DNA of 64,000 nt from Cerrena zonata (GCA_038087015.1 JASBNA010000004.1:744001-808000), one strand, 5' to 3'. Shown: positions 35,291-51,421, counted from the first letter of the stretch. Made by a program: numbers and translations. Notes: generated from the letters alone by a model not told the origin.

Positions 35291-38200
35291 GAGGGTCTCG
35301 TTGCGAAGAATTACGTGGTGAGATGGTGAAGGTTGCAAAGCACCGGTGTGAGGTAGTCGGAAATCAGAAGGATGCAATTTGTAGACGACAATTGGACGAA
35401 GAAAAGGCGCGGTTTCGGAGTTTGCGGTACGTACAGCAACGTCTGGTGATCGTGGAAGTCAATGCAAAGGATGGCGGATGTCGATCTAGAATGCACCAGC
35501 CGGGTCGAAGTAACATCGTAGAGAAGACACGATCAATGATACAAAACACACGCCCGGCCTGTTAGCTATCCACGGAGGGTGGCATACTGAGAGATCACGT
35601 ACGACGATATGGACTGAGGGAAGAGCAGATGACAATACGTTATCAGCAGATGGTAGCGTCCATAAGAGATGCAGATCGCTCTCCTTTTGGATTGGTCATT
35701 TCCTTTTACGGAGAGAAACATTCGTATATGGAAATATTGTTCTGGCTTCGTCAGACGCTGACAATTTCCGTCACTTCGCATCCTGTCCTACCTTAACTGT
35801 AGTATGTCTTTTCTACGAGAACTCCTCACAGAAGTATCCGAATGCCCTTTGTAACGTACCGAAACTACTGGCTCTTATTGTCCTCGAAGTTACTACACTA
35901 ATGTATCGATATTGGACGACCGGAACCATCGCTTTCCGAGTCATTACTCTCCGAGTCTCTCTCTTGGTCTACAGTCGGCTCACGTATAGTAACATCTGAC
36001 TATTACTAGTATGACTCCTATTCTGTGGATAAAGTCTCAATTTACTGGATGGACCATCGCGTATGTGGGCAACTGTACCTGTCTTAACCACTGACTCTTC
36101 TCCAACCAGGTAATCAAAGCTCGTCATAATGAAGTACTTGTCGTAATGATTGTTGATCACAAGTATCACCAATTCTTGCACCAACGCGGGGCTACCGAAC
36201 ATCCTTTCCTCCACTACGTGAAAATACAATTTGTTTCAGACAAAATATGAAATGTACGTGTCCCATCCTTATTTGAACTCGAATCAATGTATCCGCAGTG
36301 ATGCTTCATGTGGCAACTAGGTCGAAAACCCTACATGACATGAACAAACGTCAGGAATACGCGATTGAGCGGTTTCCTGCTGGTGGATGAGAGTACGAGT
36401 GGCGCGCCGTTACCCAGCGAATTCAGGATGGAGTACCACCCCGGTGTAGACCAAGCCCAGACGCAAGTTGTCATACACTTCTCGAACATCATAACAGAAC
36501 ATGCTGAATAAGCTTCTGAGTGCAGCCCATTTGACATTCTCGTCTTACGTACCCACAGATTTCACACGCCAATGGGAAGAGGCACGAATGGCAAAGTATT
36601 CGGAACGTTGGTGGTTGGGTGTACCGTGGTAGGGGCTTTACCTGCGATAAGTTCCCTCCGTATTATTCCCGGCCTCGGTCGATATTGTGAGCTCCTCAGT
36701 ATCATGTCGAAAAGGATGCAGCTGATGACCTCTTTCTACAAATCATATATGACTTGCTCATTATTGTGGTAGAAGGCCAAGGACGCAGTGACTTTTCTAG
36801 ATAGGTCTCTTTCTTTCAGTGACCACGACAAGTTGTTCCATGTACAGACCACGATGCTTATAATCATACATTGGATGCCCATTGTTGTAGGCTCTTGGTA
36901 GTCTTCCCTTCACAAGAGCTGAGAATGTAGACAGAGATGATCCGATCGCAGAATAAACAACAATGACCGCTGTGAGTGTTTTTATTGTCAATGACGTTGG
37001 CTATGTCTCACCCTCTAAATCATATGTGAACCAATGTCTGTACCTTACCAATGGCCTGATCCGATGAAGGTAACTCAGGGCTATGTTCCACGATCCCAGA
37101 ATATCCACAAGTAAGACGCCTCAACCCCGATAGGATGGAGCCCTGAACCCGGACGTCCCGAATATGTTTAGCATGACTTTGGGTTGCTGTGCGGTTTCCT
37201 ATATATCTTTTCCAGCATATCTGACCTACTTTACCCTTCGCAACTATGTAGGACTTTGATTCGACAGTTCCTCGCCAATGCATAAATCTTAAGTACGCCC
37301 TGCCATTCATACTTCAGGACCCTAGGTACGACCCTTTAAGCAAGGGATCTACCTTCACTCTGAACATTCGGAACATTACTTGCATGGCAACTCCTCGCTC
37401 TTCACTATGTAGATGACTGGCGATAGAAGTCATCCCGATCTTTTTGCTCGGTGCTGACGATGAACCCTTTACTTGTTTCTTCGCTGTAATCTCAGTTCTA
37501 ATATCTTATTGGTTCTTAGTTTTTACGTACGATATGAGTCAGAGGATTTGACGTATGAATTGAATCCCGAAGCGGTCCGAATCCCGTGTACTACTTAGCG
37601 GGGCTTGTGCCGTTTGAGTGTTCGGGTTGATGGCTGTTGGTGAGCAATTCAATTCAATTGTAAATGTATTTAAGTATGTACTCTGTGCTCATGAACGTTC
37701 CACTGAAAATCAGGGTCTACTCAGAGAAAGGTTATGCAGACATGGATGGTGGTTATGATGGGCTCGGACTTCCCAGTGCATCCTCGAAGTTTTAATTAGA
37801 AGACAAGATCTCGTGAGTTCAAGTTGGTTCTCTCAATCGATTTCATCTTTTCTTTTTCTAACCTAGGTACTGGTAGTGACACGAATCCCCATGAATAAGA
37901 GGTATCTCCGAATCTCGAACCACATGTCTTCAGCTTGTTCCTACTATGAGGATATCTCCTTCGTGGCTTAGATATCTTGCCGAGTTTCCACCTGATGTAC
38001 TGCCATTTCTGCGGGTGCAGTAACCCTCGCGTACCCCTTGTACTTCGGGCGGAACTCCACTCTTCTTTGTTGAAGACATTGCTATGCATTGTGCCCTCAT
38101 TTCGATGATGGCACCACTCGCTATCTCCACCTATACCTCTATAAATATCTTCCTCAATGACAGCACTTCGTTGTGCAAAACCACCGTTGAATGAGATCAT

Positions 38201-40936
38201 GCGCTGCATTGCACAATGCGTTTGTTGTCGTAATAGCTTCGATGACTTCTGAAATCCCCGCCGAAGAGAGAGACCACCATTACAGGGCTGGATAAGGGAC
38301 ATGAGGTGGCAGCACGGTACGGTATCGTGAGACGAATCTTGCTCTTGGAGGACTAAAATATGCCTTTTGTTTCCATCCAGGTCTGGAAGTGTGTACATCC
38401 CACTACCAAATTTGATTATTCTCTTTATCATGTACAACCAGTTGAGCACGCTGGGAAATGGGCACTGATTCCACTATCCCCTCATATCTGGTATTGAAGC
38501 CCGAGTCAAAACAACATGCTTCACGAAAGGAACTCATTCAAGCAGACCCCCTTGCTGCAATGTCCTCCGGTCGGAATTAATGCACCCCCAGACCTTGTCC
38601 AAGGAACGCAAATCAACATTTGCGAAGAGAGCTGTCCTACTGCTATGCGGCGTATCCTCAGGCTCCCGCTTTCCAGCTTCAAGTTCCACTAACAGTGGAT
38701 TGCGTTGTGAGATGTCATGTTATGTAAACCTGACTTGAGCGGAACCCATTCTAGAGGGCTCAAGTGCGCGGCATACTGTGGGTCCTGACATTGTGGCGTT
38801 TAGGTCTCACGGAAATTATTGGTCTGATTATTCTAGGTGAAAGTACCCCCGTTACCCGCATCTCTACGTAGGCTTGGTGTGTTCCAAGTGAGTACTACGT
38901 CGACTTGGGAAGAGCACTCCTGGTGATCGGTATCAAATTTGGTTGGAATGTGGCGGTCAGGGTGGCGAGGTGCGCTTCATTGTATCTCCTGTTCCTGTGG
39001 AGCGTTCTTTCTGAGGATTACCTTCACAGGTCTACGCACTCATATCGTCTATGCATTTTAGATGTTATAAGCTGCACATGGCTTTATGAGACCGAGTACT
39101 GGAGGGTTCTCCCGGTAGTTCTCGATGTTTTCCATGCTGCTACAACTAGTGCAAGCAATTTCCTTCAAATATTGAAGCAGTTGCCCGCATCGTATGCTGA
39201 TCAACGTGCTTCACGTTGACAGCACTGTCGCCATTCTTTGATCGGGGCTCGTCAAATCCTTTGCTGCGATCTTGCTAGAACGATTTGCCCGACTGGTCTT
39301 ACGACGGGAACGATGTCTAGACTTGTGGTTCTTGTTGTCCTCTCCACGAGGCTATGGCCAAAGAAATAAGAGCTTGCGCGGATACGCGTGATACATATGT
39401 GAAATTGGACGTGAGTGGGCGCACTATTACCCTTCTGGCGGAGATAATAACAAAAAATGAAGATTGAAAACGGAAAGATGACTGGGATGGGATGTATACC
39501 AAAGCCGACGTCTTCGCGTGATGATATGTCGAAATTTGACTGGTCAATGATATATCGAGTGATCAGTATAACTAACTACTCCGTTTCGCAGGATGTCATC
39601 ATGGTGGGGGCTCTCTGGGTCACCTGAAGGAACTATGATGATGGACACCTGCTTTCTTCGACACAGTGTCGGAGCCTTGATCTATTTCTTCCGTGTTTCA
39701 TTCCCTTCAAGGTATCCGTTACATACCGTAAACCGACTTGGGCCCTATAGCAGATCACAGGGCCCAGCGAAGGAGGGGATACAGTGGGATACCGAGGCCC
39801 ACAGAATTACTATACTTGCCTTCTCATACCATATGTTTATTTGAGTTTTTCTCATATTGGCATCTTTCTATCATCAGAAGCCATCGGCCGCAGTGACGAT
39901 TAGAATCACACGTTTTATTCTTTGCTCCCGCCGAGTGTCGAAAAATCTCATACGATAGGTACATTGTGCCCTTGGCGGTAATGGTAGGAAAAGTAGAAAG
40001 GGTAGGAAAAGTTTGTACCGATGGGTGAGATCCACTAAATATATTTCTGTTGAGAAACCGCGATGATGCGCCCTCGCATACATCAGACCAAATACGGCTG
40101 CGATATATTTCAGAGGGGTCGCATGACCTCCGCTAAAATCACTCTGCCAGGATTTTGAATTTTCGACGTCGGGACCGTCGGGCGAAATGCTGCCAAGCGA
40201 AAGTCGATCATTGAAAAACCGAGGAGCTCCGTCCAGGATAGGAAAGTCTCGTCGTTCATCAGCGTGTAACCTAAAGAATTCAGAATCAGACACTCTCCAG
40301 CGGGGTTTGTGCACATGGCACGGTTTGTGGGGCAGTACACATACAACCCTTGTGGAACAGTCAACAGAGAAGCCTTGCAAGGGCAGATCTAATTCAAACG
40401 TAAATCCGTCGCAAACCCCGCTTTTGTCTGTGGGGGTTGACGCGCTGATCAACCCCAGATGGGGTAGCCTCGACCTCCGTTTTATCCTGAGCTCACTGTC
40501 TCCGCCCACTATGTGGCGACATTTGCTGCCATTCGGATACACGTATTGCAGACCTGAATCTACGAACTAGACCAATGAGAATCTCTGGGCTATAGGTTAC
40601 CCCACAGCCCGAAGTTGTTTTACCCACGTGCGGGGATGGTCGAAATCATGCGCTTTATACGCGCGCCTCCTGTTACTGCCGAGTATCGACCTTGTGGTTC
40701 GTCGACCCTCGACATACCATCTTGTCTAATTTCGTACACGCTTGAGGCTCCGTGCATGACTTTGGAGCATATGGCATGTGCGCCTCATCAGGAACCCTTT
40801 CTTGAGTCCGCTGACCGAGGCTGACCGTCGTCAAGCTTGTTGCTTGGGTCATCATAGGTGTCATGGTGGTCTATAAAAGGGGAAGCGAAAAACGTCTCAA
40901 ACCTCAGGATTCAGTCTTCTCTTTCTCCTTGAAAAA
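35291..40936. other. Gene-poor stretch with unassigned open frames
   Basis: Two long minus-strand frames, 37796-38449 (217 codons) and 39874-40542 (222 codons), have no motifs I recognise, start in doubtful contexts and have no convincing exon partners. A short minus-strand piece at 36797-36991 (GRLPRAYNNGHPMYDYKHRG) looks more protein-like and could be a relic exon. The last part before 40936 is the glucoamylase promoter. Confidence 0.4.
40872..40879 (+). promoter_or_regulatory. TATA box of the glucoamylase gene
   Basis: TATAAAAG, 65 bp upstream of the ATG at 40937. Confidence 0.65.
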
Positions 40937-43089
<2,153 letters not shown>

Positions 43090-43330
43090 ATCCTACGTAA
43101 AAGTAATTTCTCAGAATGCCACGAAGGCACTCGTAATTACTCTCATGAAATGAACTCTGTATGTAGTTATGAACGCCAAAAATGATACTTTTTGTATGAC
43201 TTCTCTCACCCGAACTCGTTGAGCTTCGTAGTTTATCGGATCAACTGTAAAATTTCGATTCTAAGGCATAACCAATTTGTGTACAGATTACTACTCAAAA
43301 CATTCCAACGTGAGTTCCGAGTCCATGGCC

Positions 43331-43949
43331 TTAGTCCTCTGGAGCCTCCTCGAAGATGAAGACTTCGCTGGGCGGATAGAAAGGAGGCTCACTGGGACCA
43401 ACAATTAATGGACGAACGGCGATCTATGGATGCATCGCAATGTAAGTCGTGATCCCAAAAAAAATGATTGAGAGCACTTGCCTGATTGTCCTCTTCATCT
43501 TCAGTGACCACCCATCCGCCACTCCCGTTGCTGTTCTCGATACTGAAGGAATGGACCATAAGTACACACAATAGGACTGAACGTGAAATAACATACGTGT
43601 ATGCATTGTTCGCAACACGTGACACGGGCGTAATGATCCATTCTGTCGCGGGAGGTTCATCGAGTAAGACGGCCCACAATTTATGGTCGATGTCAGCTGT
43701 AGGCCTGCCACCGGCCTTCAGTATGTATCTTCCGTTGTCGAGTTGCTCAACAACCCAAGGCTGCAAATCTATCGGTTAAACACGGCATATGTAACATGAA
43801 TACAAACATACTGCAAGTGGTAAAATGCCTGGAGCAAGAGCGACCACTCTCTTTGGGTTCAATGAACGATCCTCGGCCCGATTGCGACCAATGAAGGACT
43901 GGGACTTGTCACTAGACTGGATTTGATAGATACCGCTCTTGAGAGACAT
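43331..43949 (-). CDS. Peptidase inhibitor, family I66-like
   Basis: Small beta-trefoil protein of about 150 aa, similar to mushroom serine-protease inhibitors of MEROPS family I66 (cospin type). It begins MSLKSGIYQIQ, the usual I66 opening, and contains PWVVEQLDNGRYILKAGG, WAVLLDEPPATEWIITPV and GGWVVTEDEEDNQ, ending with EVFIFEEAPED. Four exons join in phase; introns start GTATGTTTG after ILPLA, GTATGTTATT after NNAYT, and a non-canonical GCAAGT donor after EEDNQ, making a GC-AG intron (acceptor CATAG). No signal peptide, as in known intracellular defence-type inhibitors. Its 3' end faces that of the glucoamylase, 240 bp away. Target protease not predictable. Confidence 0.75.
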
Positions 43950-46073
43950 ATTTAGAATGGAGGACGGGGAAGATTTGTAGTGCACAACGCTACATCAGCA
44001 AGTGTTCAGATAGTGCTTTATATACTGACTCTTGTATACACGCGTAACAAACGTGGATGCAGCTGAAGTCCTAGCATGTAATGGAAGTACTATGATGGAT
44101 GAGTCGTTCACACATTGGAGAGATGATTACGTTCAGTTTGAACTTCGATTTCAATCCTCCTGTCCAAAACTGAACATCATGTTTACGATTCTAGTATTCG
44201 TAAGTGCCCATTTGAGCTACTATGATACTATATGGCGTATCTATTAAACCTAGATACGTGAACGGAGGCGAAAAGTCAGGATCGATGGAACGGTCCTACA
44301 CTGACTAGGCACAAGTGTTCGAGAATCATAGAGTCGTCAATAGAATAGTAATGTACGTGACCTCGATATAACGCTCCTTCTCTGAGCACGCCATACAAAA
44401 GACGTAACGAGGACCTTCTTCAGTCTTGTATGGGATCGCCCAAGCCTGTTCGAATTCGCTGTTACCCTTACTTTTCGCCCAAGTGTGGATTGGTGTTTAC
44501 CCAACTCACGAGTCATGAGTTGTGGGTGCATTAGAATCAGCGTTCTTCGGCCGTATCTATTTCTAGAAAGCCCTTCGAGATTGTGGGACCATAGACAGTG
44601 GCAGAGAGCTGGAGAGGGTTAACTCCGAGACTCCTGAGTTGACTCCACTAGGAAATCGAGGTTCTTTAGAATAAAAACATGGTGTTTGAGACAGGTTCGC
44701 TCACCAAGTGGGCAACGATATCTTCAGTAAGAACCCACGAATATCACATCCATATAGAATTTAAATATACCAGGTTAGGTTGCCTAGCCAATGAATGACT
44801 CGGATAAATTTGGGTGAGGTGGCAGTGACAGTGACAGCCAACAAGAGAACGATCTAATCTAATCTGGGATATTACATGGTCATCTTCGGCAGTCGCCCCT
44901 AAAGAGTTCTCGAATGACTCTATGTTTGAAACGTCGAACATCGACCAATCATTACGAAATCGGCTCCGAGACTTGTTTTCGAACTTCCATGTGCTAATGC
45001 CTAACACTGAGGCTAACGGACATTTCACAACTTTGAGTTGGTGTCAAATGGTGAGCATTGAATGTTGAATGTCCCGAGTCCGACAGGTTAGTTTAGTAGC
45101 TTTTCTGCTCCATCCTATTTACTAACGATTGTTATGATATATCTATACTCACATATTCAAAGTAAGACACAGGTGCAACGAATGAACATCATCAATGCCA
45201 CCGTTTTTTGCAAGCCCTTTCCGTCATCGCTAGACAGATTAGTACCCTAGCGACCCAAGGGTGTCATTCTGCTGATTCTATACCTATTTCTGAATCTCCG
45301 ACGTCAAGTTAGGTTGTCCGGTAATCGGGACTTACTATCGCTACCAATGTGGTCATACACCACTACCTGGTGCTACACGCTACGTCACAAGTTCTTCTCT
45401 CTACATTCAATATCGTTCATGTGCAAAGTTTATGTTCATTCACCAAGGCTCTAAGGTATACCATGCCTAGCTATGATAATAACGGTGTACAAAAGAACCT
45501 AACTTGCCAATTTGATAGTCTACTTCAACTTACTGACGCAGTTAGATCAAAGGGGTTTTGCGTCATCATACTTGCCTTTGGAACGATCACGATGCGGAGG
45601 AACGAACAATATATACATAGGCCGGGCCGCTCCGCGACAGATATAATCTTGTTCATCTACGTACGCGGAGGGAGATCGGGACATCAGATGGGAATTCTTT
45701 TTATTTGTGTGTCAGTATGTATGCTGCCTCGGATCCGAGAAATATCCGTATAAACATTGTCAACTAGGAACGGCTCTGTCTTCACGGTCTCGAAAAAAAA
45801 TATTCTCCTGTGTCAATCCAATCCTTCCGAAGTGAAGTGCATAACCAAGTTGGGATAGCGGAGATACAATCGTGGGATTGTAAGAAAGGTTTGGTGCGAT
45901 CTTCGTGATCTCCAAGGGCTCAGGCTGATGTGGAGTAAGAGAGCTACCTCTTCCTTGGACATTGTATGCTCCCAAAAACGGACACACAAATTCCTTCTGG
46001 ATTCTCACGTCTTCTGTATATATACACTGGGCGTTTTGGATGGATTATCGCACACTCATCATTCCTAACCAGC
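43950..46073. other. Intergenic, divergent promoters
   Basis: Two kb between divergent genes (I66-like inhibitor and P450). Beyond the TATA box nothing is supported; the 134-codon frame at 45349-45753 has no features. Confidence 0.5.
44017..44024 (-). promoter_or_regulatory. TATA box of the I66-like gene
   Basis: TATATAAA on the minus strand, 68 bp upstream of the start codon at 43949. Confidence 0.6.
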
Positions 46074-48191
46074 ATGCAGACAGCTGTCCTCATTTCTACA
46101 ATATTCCTAACAACTCTCCTCCTTCGCTGGTTGAAGCGTGTACATTTACCGTCGCTTCCTTTACCTCCTGGACCTACAGGTTACCCCATCATTGGTAATC
46201 TACTTGATGTACCCGTACACATGCCATGGAAGAAATATCGACAATGGTGCGATGCGTACGGTATGCTTACTGCCTCTTGTTATCCTACACACTGTATCTA
46301 ACAGCTCACAGGAGATATTGTATACTTCAAGATTTTCAACAAACAAACAATCGTCATTGGGTCTGCTCAGGCCGCATTTGATCTTCTCGAGAAACGCTCC
46401 GACATCTACTCCGATCGCCCGCCAAATGTCATGCACGAAATGTAAGTCTCATTCACGATGAACTCTTTGCAATCCATTTTTTAAATCGCCGCGTAGGTTG
46501 ACCACGACCCGCTGGAACTTCGGCAATATGAGATATTCACCTGAGTGGCGGAACCATCGACGGGAGTTCCATCAATTCTTTCACCAACGTAAAGTGTCTG
46601 TCTACCAACCCATTCAACTTCGAGAGTGTCGTGCCTTCCTGCGACGAGCTCTCCATGATCCTACACATCTCGCCCCCAAAATCCGCACGTGTGTATCCAT
46701 ATACCTGGTTGATCTCAATATTCATTCTGAGTTGATGGCATTTAGGATTTACGCAGCGATAATATTGAAGATCGTATACGACATGGAGGTAACTGACGTA
46801 TACCATGAGTTCATAAAGACCGCCGAACGCGTCTTTCTTGCTATAAGTGTGGCCCAAATCCCTGGTCTCTTTTGGGTAGAGTTTTTCCCATTCCTCCGAT
46901 ACATTCCCAGCTGGGTACCCGGGACTTACTTCAAGAAGTTTGCCGAGGAACACATCCCAATGGTTCAAAAGATGCTAGATGAGCCATTCTATGCTGTCAA
47001 ACGGAATATGGTACGTCGTGCACAGCGGAGATAGCTGGACTCGAACTGATACAACATTGCATAAACTAGGCGGTTGGTAAAGCTAGTGATACAACCGTGG
47101 CTACCTTGCTTGAGAGATTGTGCGACGAGGGTGATAAGAAGGAAGATCAGCTGGAGAAAGAGTTGTTTGTGAGAGACATCATGGGGGTCGCGTATGGAGG
47201 TGATTACGACAACTGATCACTTATCTTCGTACTAACATATCCCACTCTGCAAGCTGCATCAGATACGGTGGGATAACCCTTCACATATTAATCAGTAATT
47301 TTGGGCTGACATCGTGTTCTACAGACGGCGACGGCTGCCCAAGCCTTCTTCATTGCAATGTCGCTATTCCCAGATGTCCAGCGAAAGGCGCAGGACGAGG
47401 TGGACCGTGTGGTAGGGCCTAACAGACTTCCAGAATTTGATGATTACGAAAACTTGGTCTACATAAAAGCGGTAATACTTGAGACAATGCGGTGGATGCC
47501 CGTTGTAGCCCTCAATGTACCTCACTACGCGACGGCCGATAACGCGTACAAAGGGTTGCACATACCAAAAGGCGCAACTATTTTAGTCGTGAGTTAGGGA
47601 TCGCACTGTTTCTTTTGATATGCTCTGAACGATATACTTTAGAATATTTGGTATAGAACATCTTCCACACCTGAATCCGGACACAAATGCTGATTACACT
47701 TTAGGGCTATATTGCATGATCCGGAGGTATACCCTGAACCCGAATGTTTCAACCCAGATCGTTTTATCAAGAATGGAGAGTTAGATCAAGATGTCCCAAA
47801 TCCCTTGAATGTTGCCTTTGGTAACGGTCGTCGGTTTGTGACTAACTTATTGATCATCAATGCCAAATCTAAGCCTGTATGACTAGGATATGCCCCGGAC
47901 GTTGGTTGAGTGGCGCCTCTCTATTCATCACCATCGCCTCCGTAGTACACACATTCAACATACATCCCGTTCTTGATGCCAATGGGAAGACATTTGATCC
48001 GTCCAACCACGAAATCGAAGGAGTTGTCACGTACGTTATGTCTATATTTTATGTACTCCTTAGCCTAACCACTTTATTCCCTTCATTTTCTCAGGAGCAT
48101 CGAGAGTATCCCATGTACAGTGACACCTCGCTCCCCCAAGGCAGAAGCCTTGATTCGCAGTAATGAAACACCCATTCAAACACTCAAATAG
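46074..48191 (+). CDS. Cytochrome P450 monooxygenase with micro-exons
   Basis: ER-anchored heme monooxygenase of about 500 aa. A single N-terminal membrane helix (TAVLISTIFLTTLLLRWL) precedes the hinge LPLPPGPTGYPIIGN. The I-helix AASDTTATAAQ is assembled from three exons, including a 14-nt exon (47254-47267). ExxR is ETMR. The block NIWAILHDPEVYPEPE needs an 8-nt exon (47643-47650) to complete the Asn-Ile-Trp codons. The heme loop is FGNGRRICPG, also split by an intron. The C-terminus ends ALIRSNETPIQTLK at a TAG. All key motifs are intact. The sequence style resembles the sterigmatocystin-oxidoreductase-like P450s that are abundant in Agaricomycetes, and it is related to the P450 at 51716-53938. 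Substrate unknown. Confidence 0.9.
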
Positions 48192-49894
48192 CCACGGTAA
48201 TTGTTATTGCCCAAAGGTTTATTCAGTTTGCCTCTCAAACCTTGCACTGTAGCTAGGGAATTATGCTGTTATATACTAATCTCACACGTTGAGCATCTTC
48301 ATTTCTATTTATTCTGGGAAATCTATTGTATAATACATCAGGCAGCTCTATGGAGTGATTGGGGACAAGCCTATATATGTGTTTGGGTGTTGCAAGAGAG
48401 ATTTCCTATTTGGGGTATGCACCTTCCTATCTTGGATAGAAGGAATTAGTACTAGTCGACGATGCATACTTACCTGTCTTACATCTCACTCTCTTGCTAC
48501 CTGATCTATAGCATCGAATTTATGCTGATTACTCCAGTCCAGGTAATACTGGAAACACGAGAGAACATAATCAATAACTGGCAAAAGTCGGTTTAAATAC
48601 AAATATGTACTACTCCGAGTCGAGATAACTTACTAGAGGCCTGGGGAGAGAAGTTGGATGATAGCGCGAGTCCTGGAGGATGATAAATATCGAGGCGCCC
48701 CTCGGGCTGGAGAGACTATTACTGCTTATACTAGCGTCGTCTCTGCGTACGAAACTGTGAGTTTTGACCATGATTTATCGTTCGAAAAGAGTCACGAGGC
48801 ATGAGATTGGTTTGGAAAAAGAGTACACTGAGGCATATCCATAGTTGGAGAAAAACTTCACACCGAGGTCGATGAAGGAGAGCGAGAACGCCTCAGAGAT
48901 CGACTTCGAGACTAATATGGCCGGAGAGTTTTGCAGATAGCTCCCGAGAGCCACCACCAAGACCTCTAACCCGTCTGAAACACGTCAAGAAATCCTGGGC
49001 CTGAGTGAAGGGTAACAACGATGTAATAGGCTTGTAAGCGCAACAGGAGACAGTATTTGTTGTGTTGTAGAACGTGAGGGGTGAGAGTAGAAACCAAGAG
49101 AGCGAAATAGGACTCCTAGGAGGGATAGTGGTGGGCGAAAAGATCGAACTTAAATGAGTGAGTGCCTGGGCCTGAAACTTGGTCCTCGAAAGCGATACTG
49201 AATTGCCGGGGGAAAGATGCAAAATTACTAGCTATGGTAAATCGGGGGGTCATTTGTGACCTAAGCCTCTACTTGATTCGTGCGGTAGGTAAGTTCAATC
49301 CTTGGTCTGAAGATATTCCTGTTAAGGGTTTGCGTCAAGTTGCCTTGTATGATCCCCGTTTTTTTCGGATTCGGCATCGATACCAGAACTAATTTAATAG
49401 ATGGATCTTCATTCTGGACTAACCTTCTCAATGATACGTTCTATAAATAGAAGCTTCTAATCTGACCATGTCGGCTTTATACAGCTCTATACCTCGCACC
49501 GATTACGGGACCTGGATTTGGATAACGTTTAAGTTGCAACATGACAACTATACCTTGATAATGTACCCCACCATGTTCACAAAGTTCGTTTTTGGAAGTA
49601 TGTAAGTAGTAGACCAAAACTCGGCAAACAAAAGTGAACATGCCGCAGTACTTGCCGCCTATAGCCTGATCGACAGGTGACGTGAACACGCCAAACCTCA
49701 TATGGGAGGTCAATTAGTACTATGGATGACCAAGGTGGGAGTGAGATATGTCAGAGCACAAGCTTCATTGAGTGTTCGCGCTGTCATTCGCATCCAGCGC
49801 AGACTTCAATGCTAGACTTCACTGCAACGTTACTCGTTTAACACTTGCTTCTCTCCTCCATCTCGTCGATGCTGGTCTTGCTCCCTCTGGTGCA
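48192..49894. other. Intergenic
   Basis: Minus-strand frames at 48775-49222 are open but carry no recognised motif. Otherwise nothing is supported. Confidence 0.45.
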
Positions 49895-51421
49895 ATGTCA
49901 GCCAAGACGAAATTTCCAACATTAGGATTGCAAATACTTAGCGCTATCGTGCAATTGCTAGGTGTGGAAGTTGAACTTTCTATCGTTTACGACCCGAAGG
50001 TGGCTGATGTTGGGTACTTCGTAGGAGTGTCACTTTTGACTCACTTCGTGTCCCGAAGAGTACGATTTGGTGATATCAAGTCCTTTCATGGTCTGAAAGG
50101 GATCAGCTGGACCAGACTCTTGATTCTCCTAGCTTTCATTGACTCGTATGTACTGTTGTTTACCTTCTCTTTTATTGCTCACTCCGATTTGTTTGACCGC
50201 TCCACAGGTGGTTATTCATTTTTACCAGTGCGTGAATTACGGCATGATTCGTAGAGACAATCCTTCTGACAGATGCTATTCATCAAGCTGGTGTCCTTAT
50301 CCATGGCGCTGGTTTAGAAACCAACGTGTTTACATGCACGGTGGCGATTGGAGTGTGCATAGCATTCTATGTTTCGTCGAAGGTCTTAATTTGGTTGTTT
50401 CTAGGCAAGCTATATTATTTACTCCATGCTTTGGGTCATTTTCCAACAGTTCATGTAGCGGAGAAAGTTCATGTCGTTTGGTCATCTGTTTTGGCGACTC
50501 CAAGACACAAATCCCCAGCGTATCTGGTTTGCTTCGTGTTGGTGGCAGGTTATGTCGCGGTTGGAATTCACCTTGCATATGGTATGTGACAGATGTGAAG
50601 TGTATAACCTCGGAAATCTAATCCGACGTTACAGAGCGAGTTGCGTACTTCCGGGATGACGGCGTTTGCATAATTGGCCTCACATTGACTGGGTCCCTCC
50701 TGCTTCTGAGCTTTGATATGTATGTCGAGTCTTGCACCGTACTCATGTTCATTGTCTAATAATCCCTTAGTTCCATAAACGTGATTATGACATTGCTCTT
50801 TCTATGGCCGCTTGTACGCTCGCGTCTACAGAATTTGTATTTGCGCAAAGTAGCCCGTCGTGCTGTTATTACATCACTTCTGACACTACTAGCCTCGGTG
50901 GTCAACATCGCCGTTCTTACCGTTCTCCATGGCCACGAACTTGGTTGGCTCTGCCTGACGAGCTGTGGAGTCGATGTCAGTCCACAATCCCAAACCGTAT
51001 TTGAGAGTAACCTTCTGACACCCTATAGGTCATTGCGAACGCAAGCGTACTATTCTGGGTAACATCAGGCTCGAGCCTGCGTCCACAGTACTCTGTAGCC
51101 CGCGAAGGCTTGCAGGCCGCCGTCTGTGTCCATTGTAATGATTGTCTCCTGAATCCGCAAATCGAAGGGCGGATATCACCGAAGGATATCAAACGCATCG
51201 TGGATAGGACGTCCGCCTCCATCAACAACACGCTAGCAGTACCTCAACATTTGCAGCCATCTTCCCAGGATGGTTCGTCTTCAATCGGTGCCTATCCGGA
51301 TCTACATCTAGAGATAGGAAGATACGCTAAGGATAGCAATATGGTCGAAGATCCAGAGCAGACCGTGACATCGGTGACTGCGAATGGCTCGACCCCATCT
51401 GTACATTGTAAAGCCTCATAA
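49895..51421 (+). CDS. Seven-helix membrane protein, Agaricomycete orphan family
   Basis: Multi-spanning membrane protein of about 430 aa, probably seven helices. Recognisable family blocks are LGLQILSAIVQLLGVEVEL, AGVLIHGAGLETNVFT, ETNVFTCTVAIGVCIAFY, YVSSKVLIWLFLGKL, AEKVHVVW, YFRDDGVCIIGL, MTLLFLWPLVRSRLQN and LHGHELGWLCLTSCGVDV. This order is familiar from uncharacterised Agaricomycete transmembrane proteins. A hydrophilic Ser-rich tail of about 120 residues follows the last helix. Exons after 50260 join cleanly. Near 50150-50260 the frame closes only with a small exon followed by an intron of about 27 bp, so that junction is uncertain. The frame is open upstream to 49772 without an ATG; I chose the ATG at 49895. 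A receptor-like role is possible but unproven. Confidence 0.65.

Noticed and set aside
37796..38449. 217-codon minus-strand frame
   Set aside because: No motif recognised, unusual residue mix, and no consistent flanking exons; kept only as an unassigned frame in the gene-poor entry.
39874..40542. 222-codon minus-strand frame overlapping a 127-codon plus-strand frame
   Set aside because: Both strands are open in the same place and neither has protein-family features, so chance is the simpler explanation.
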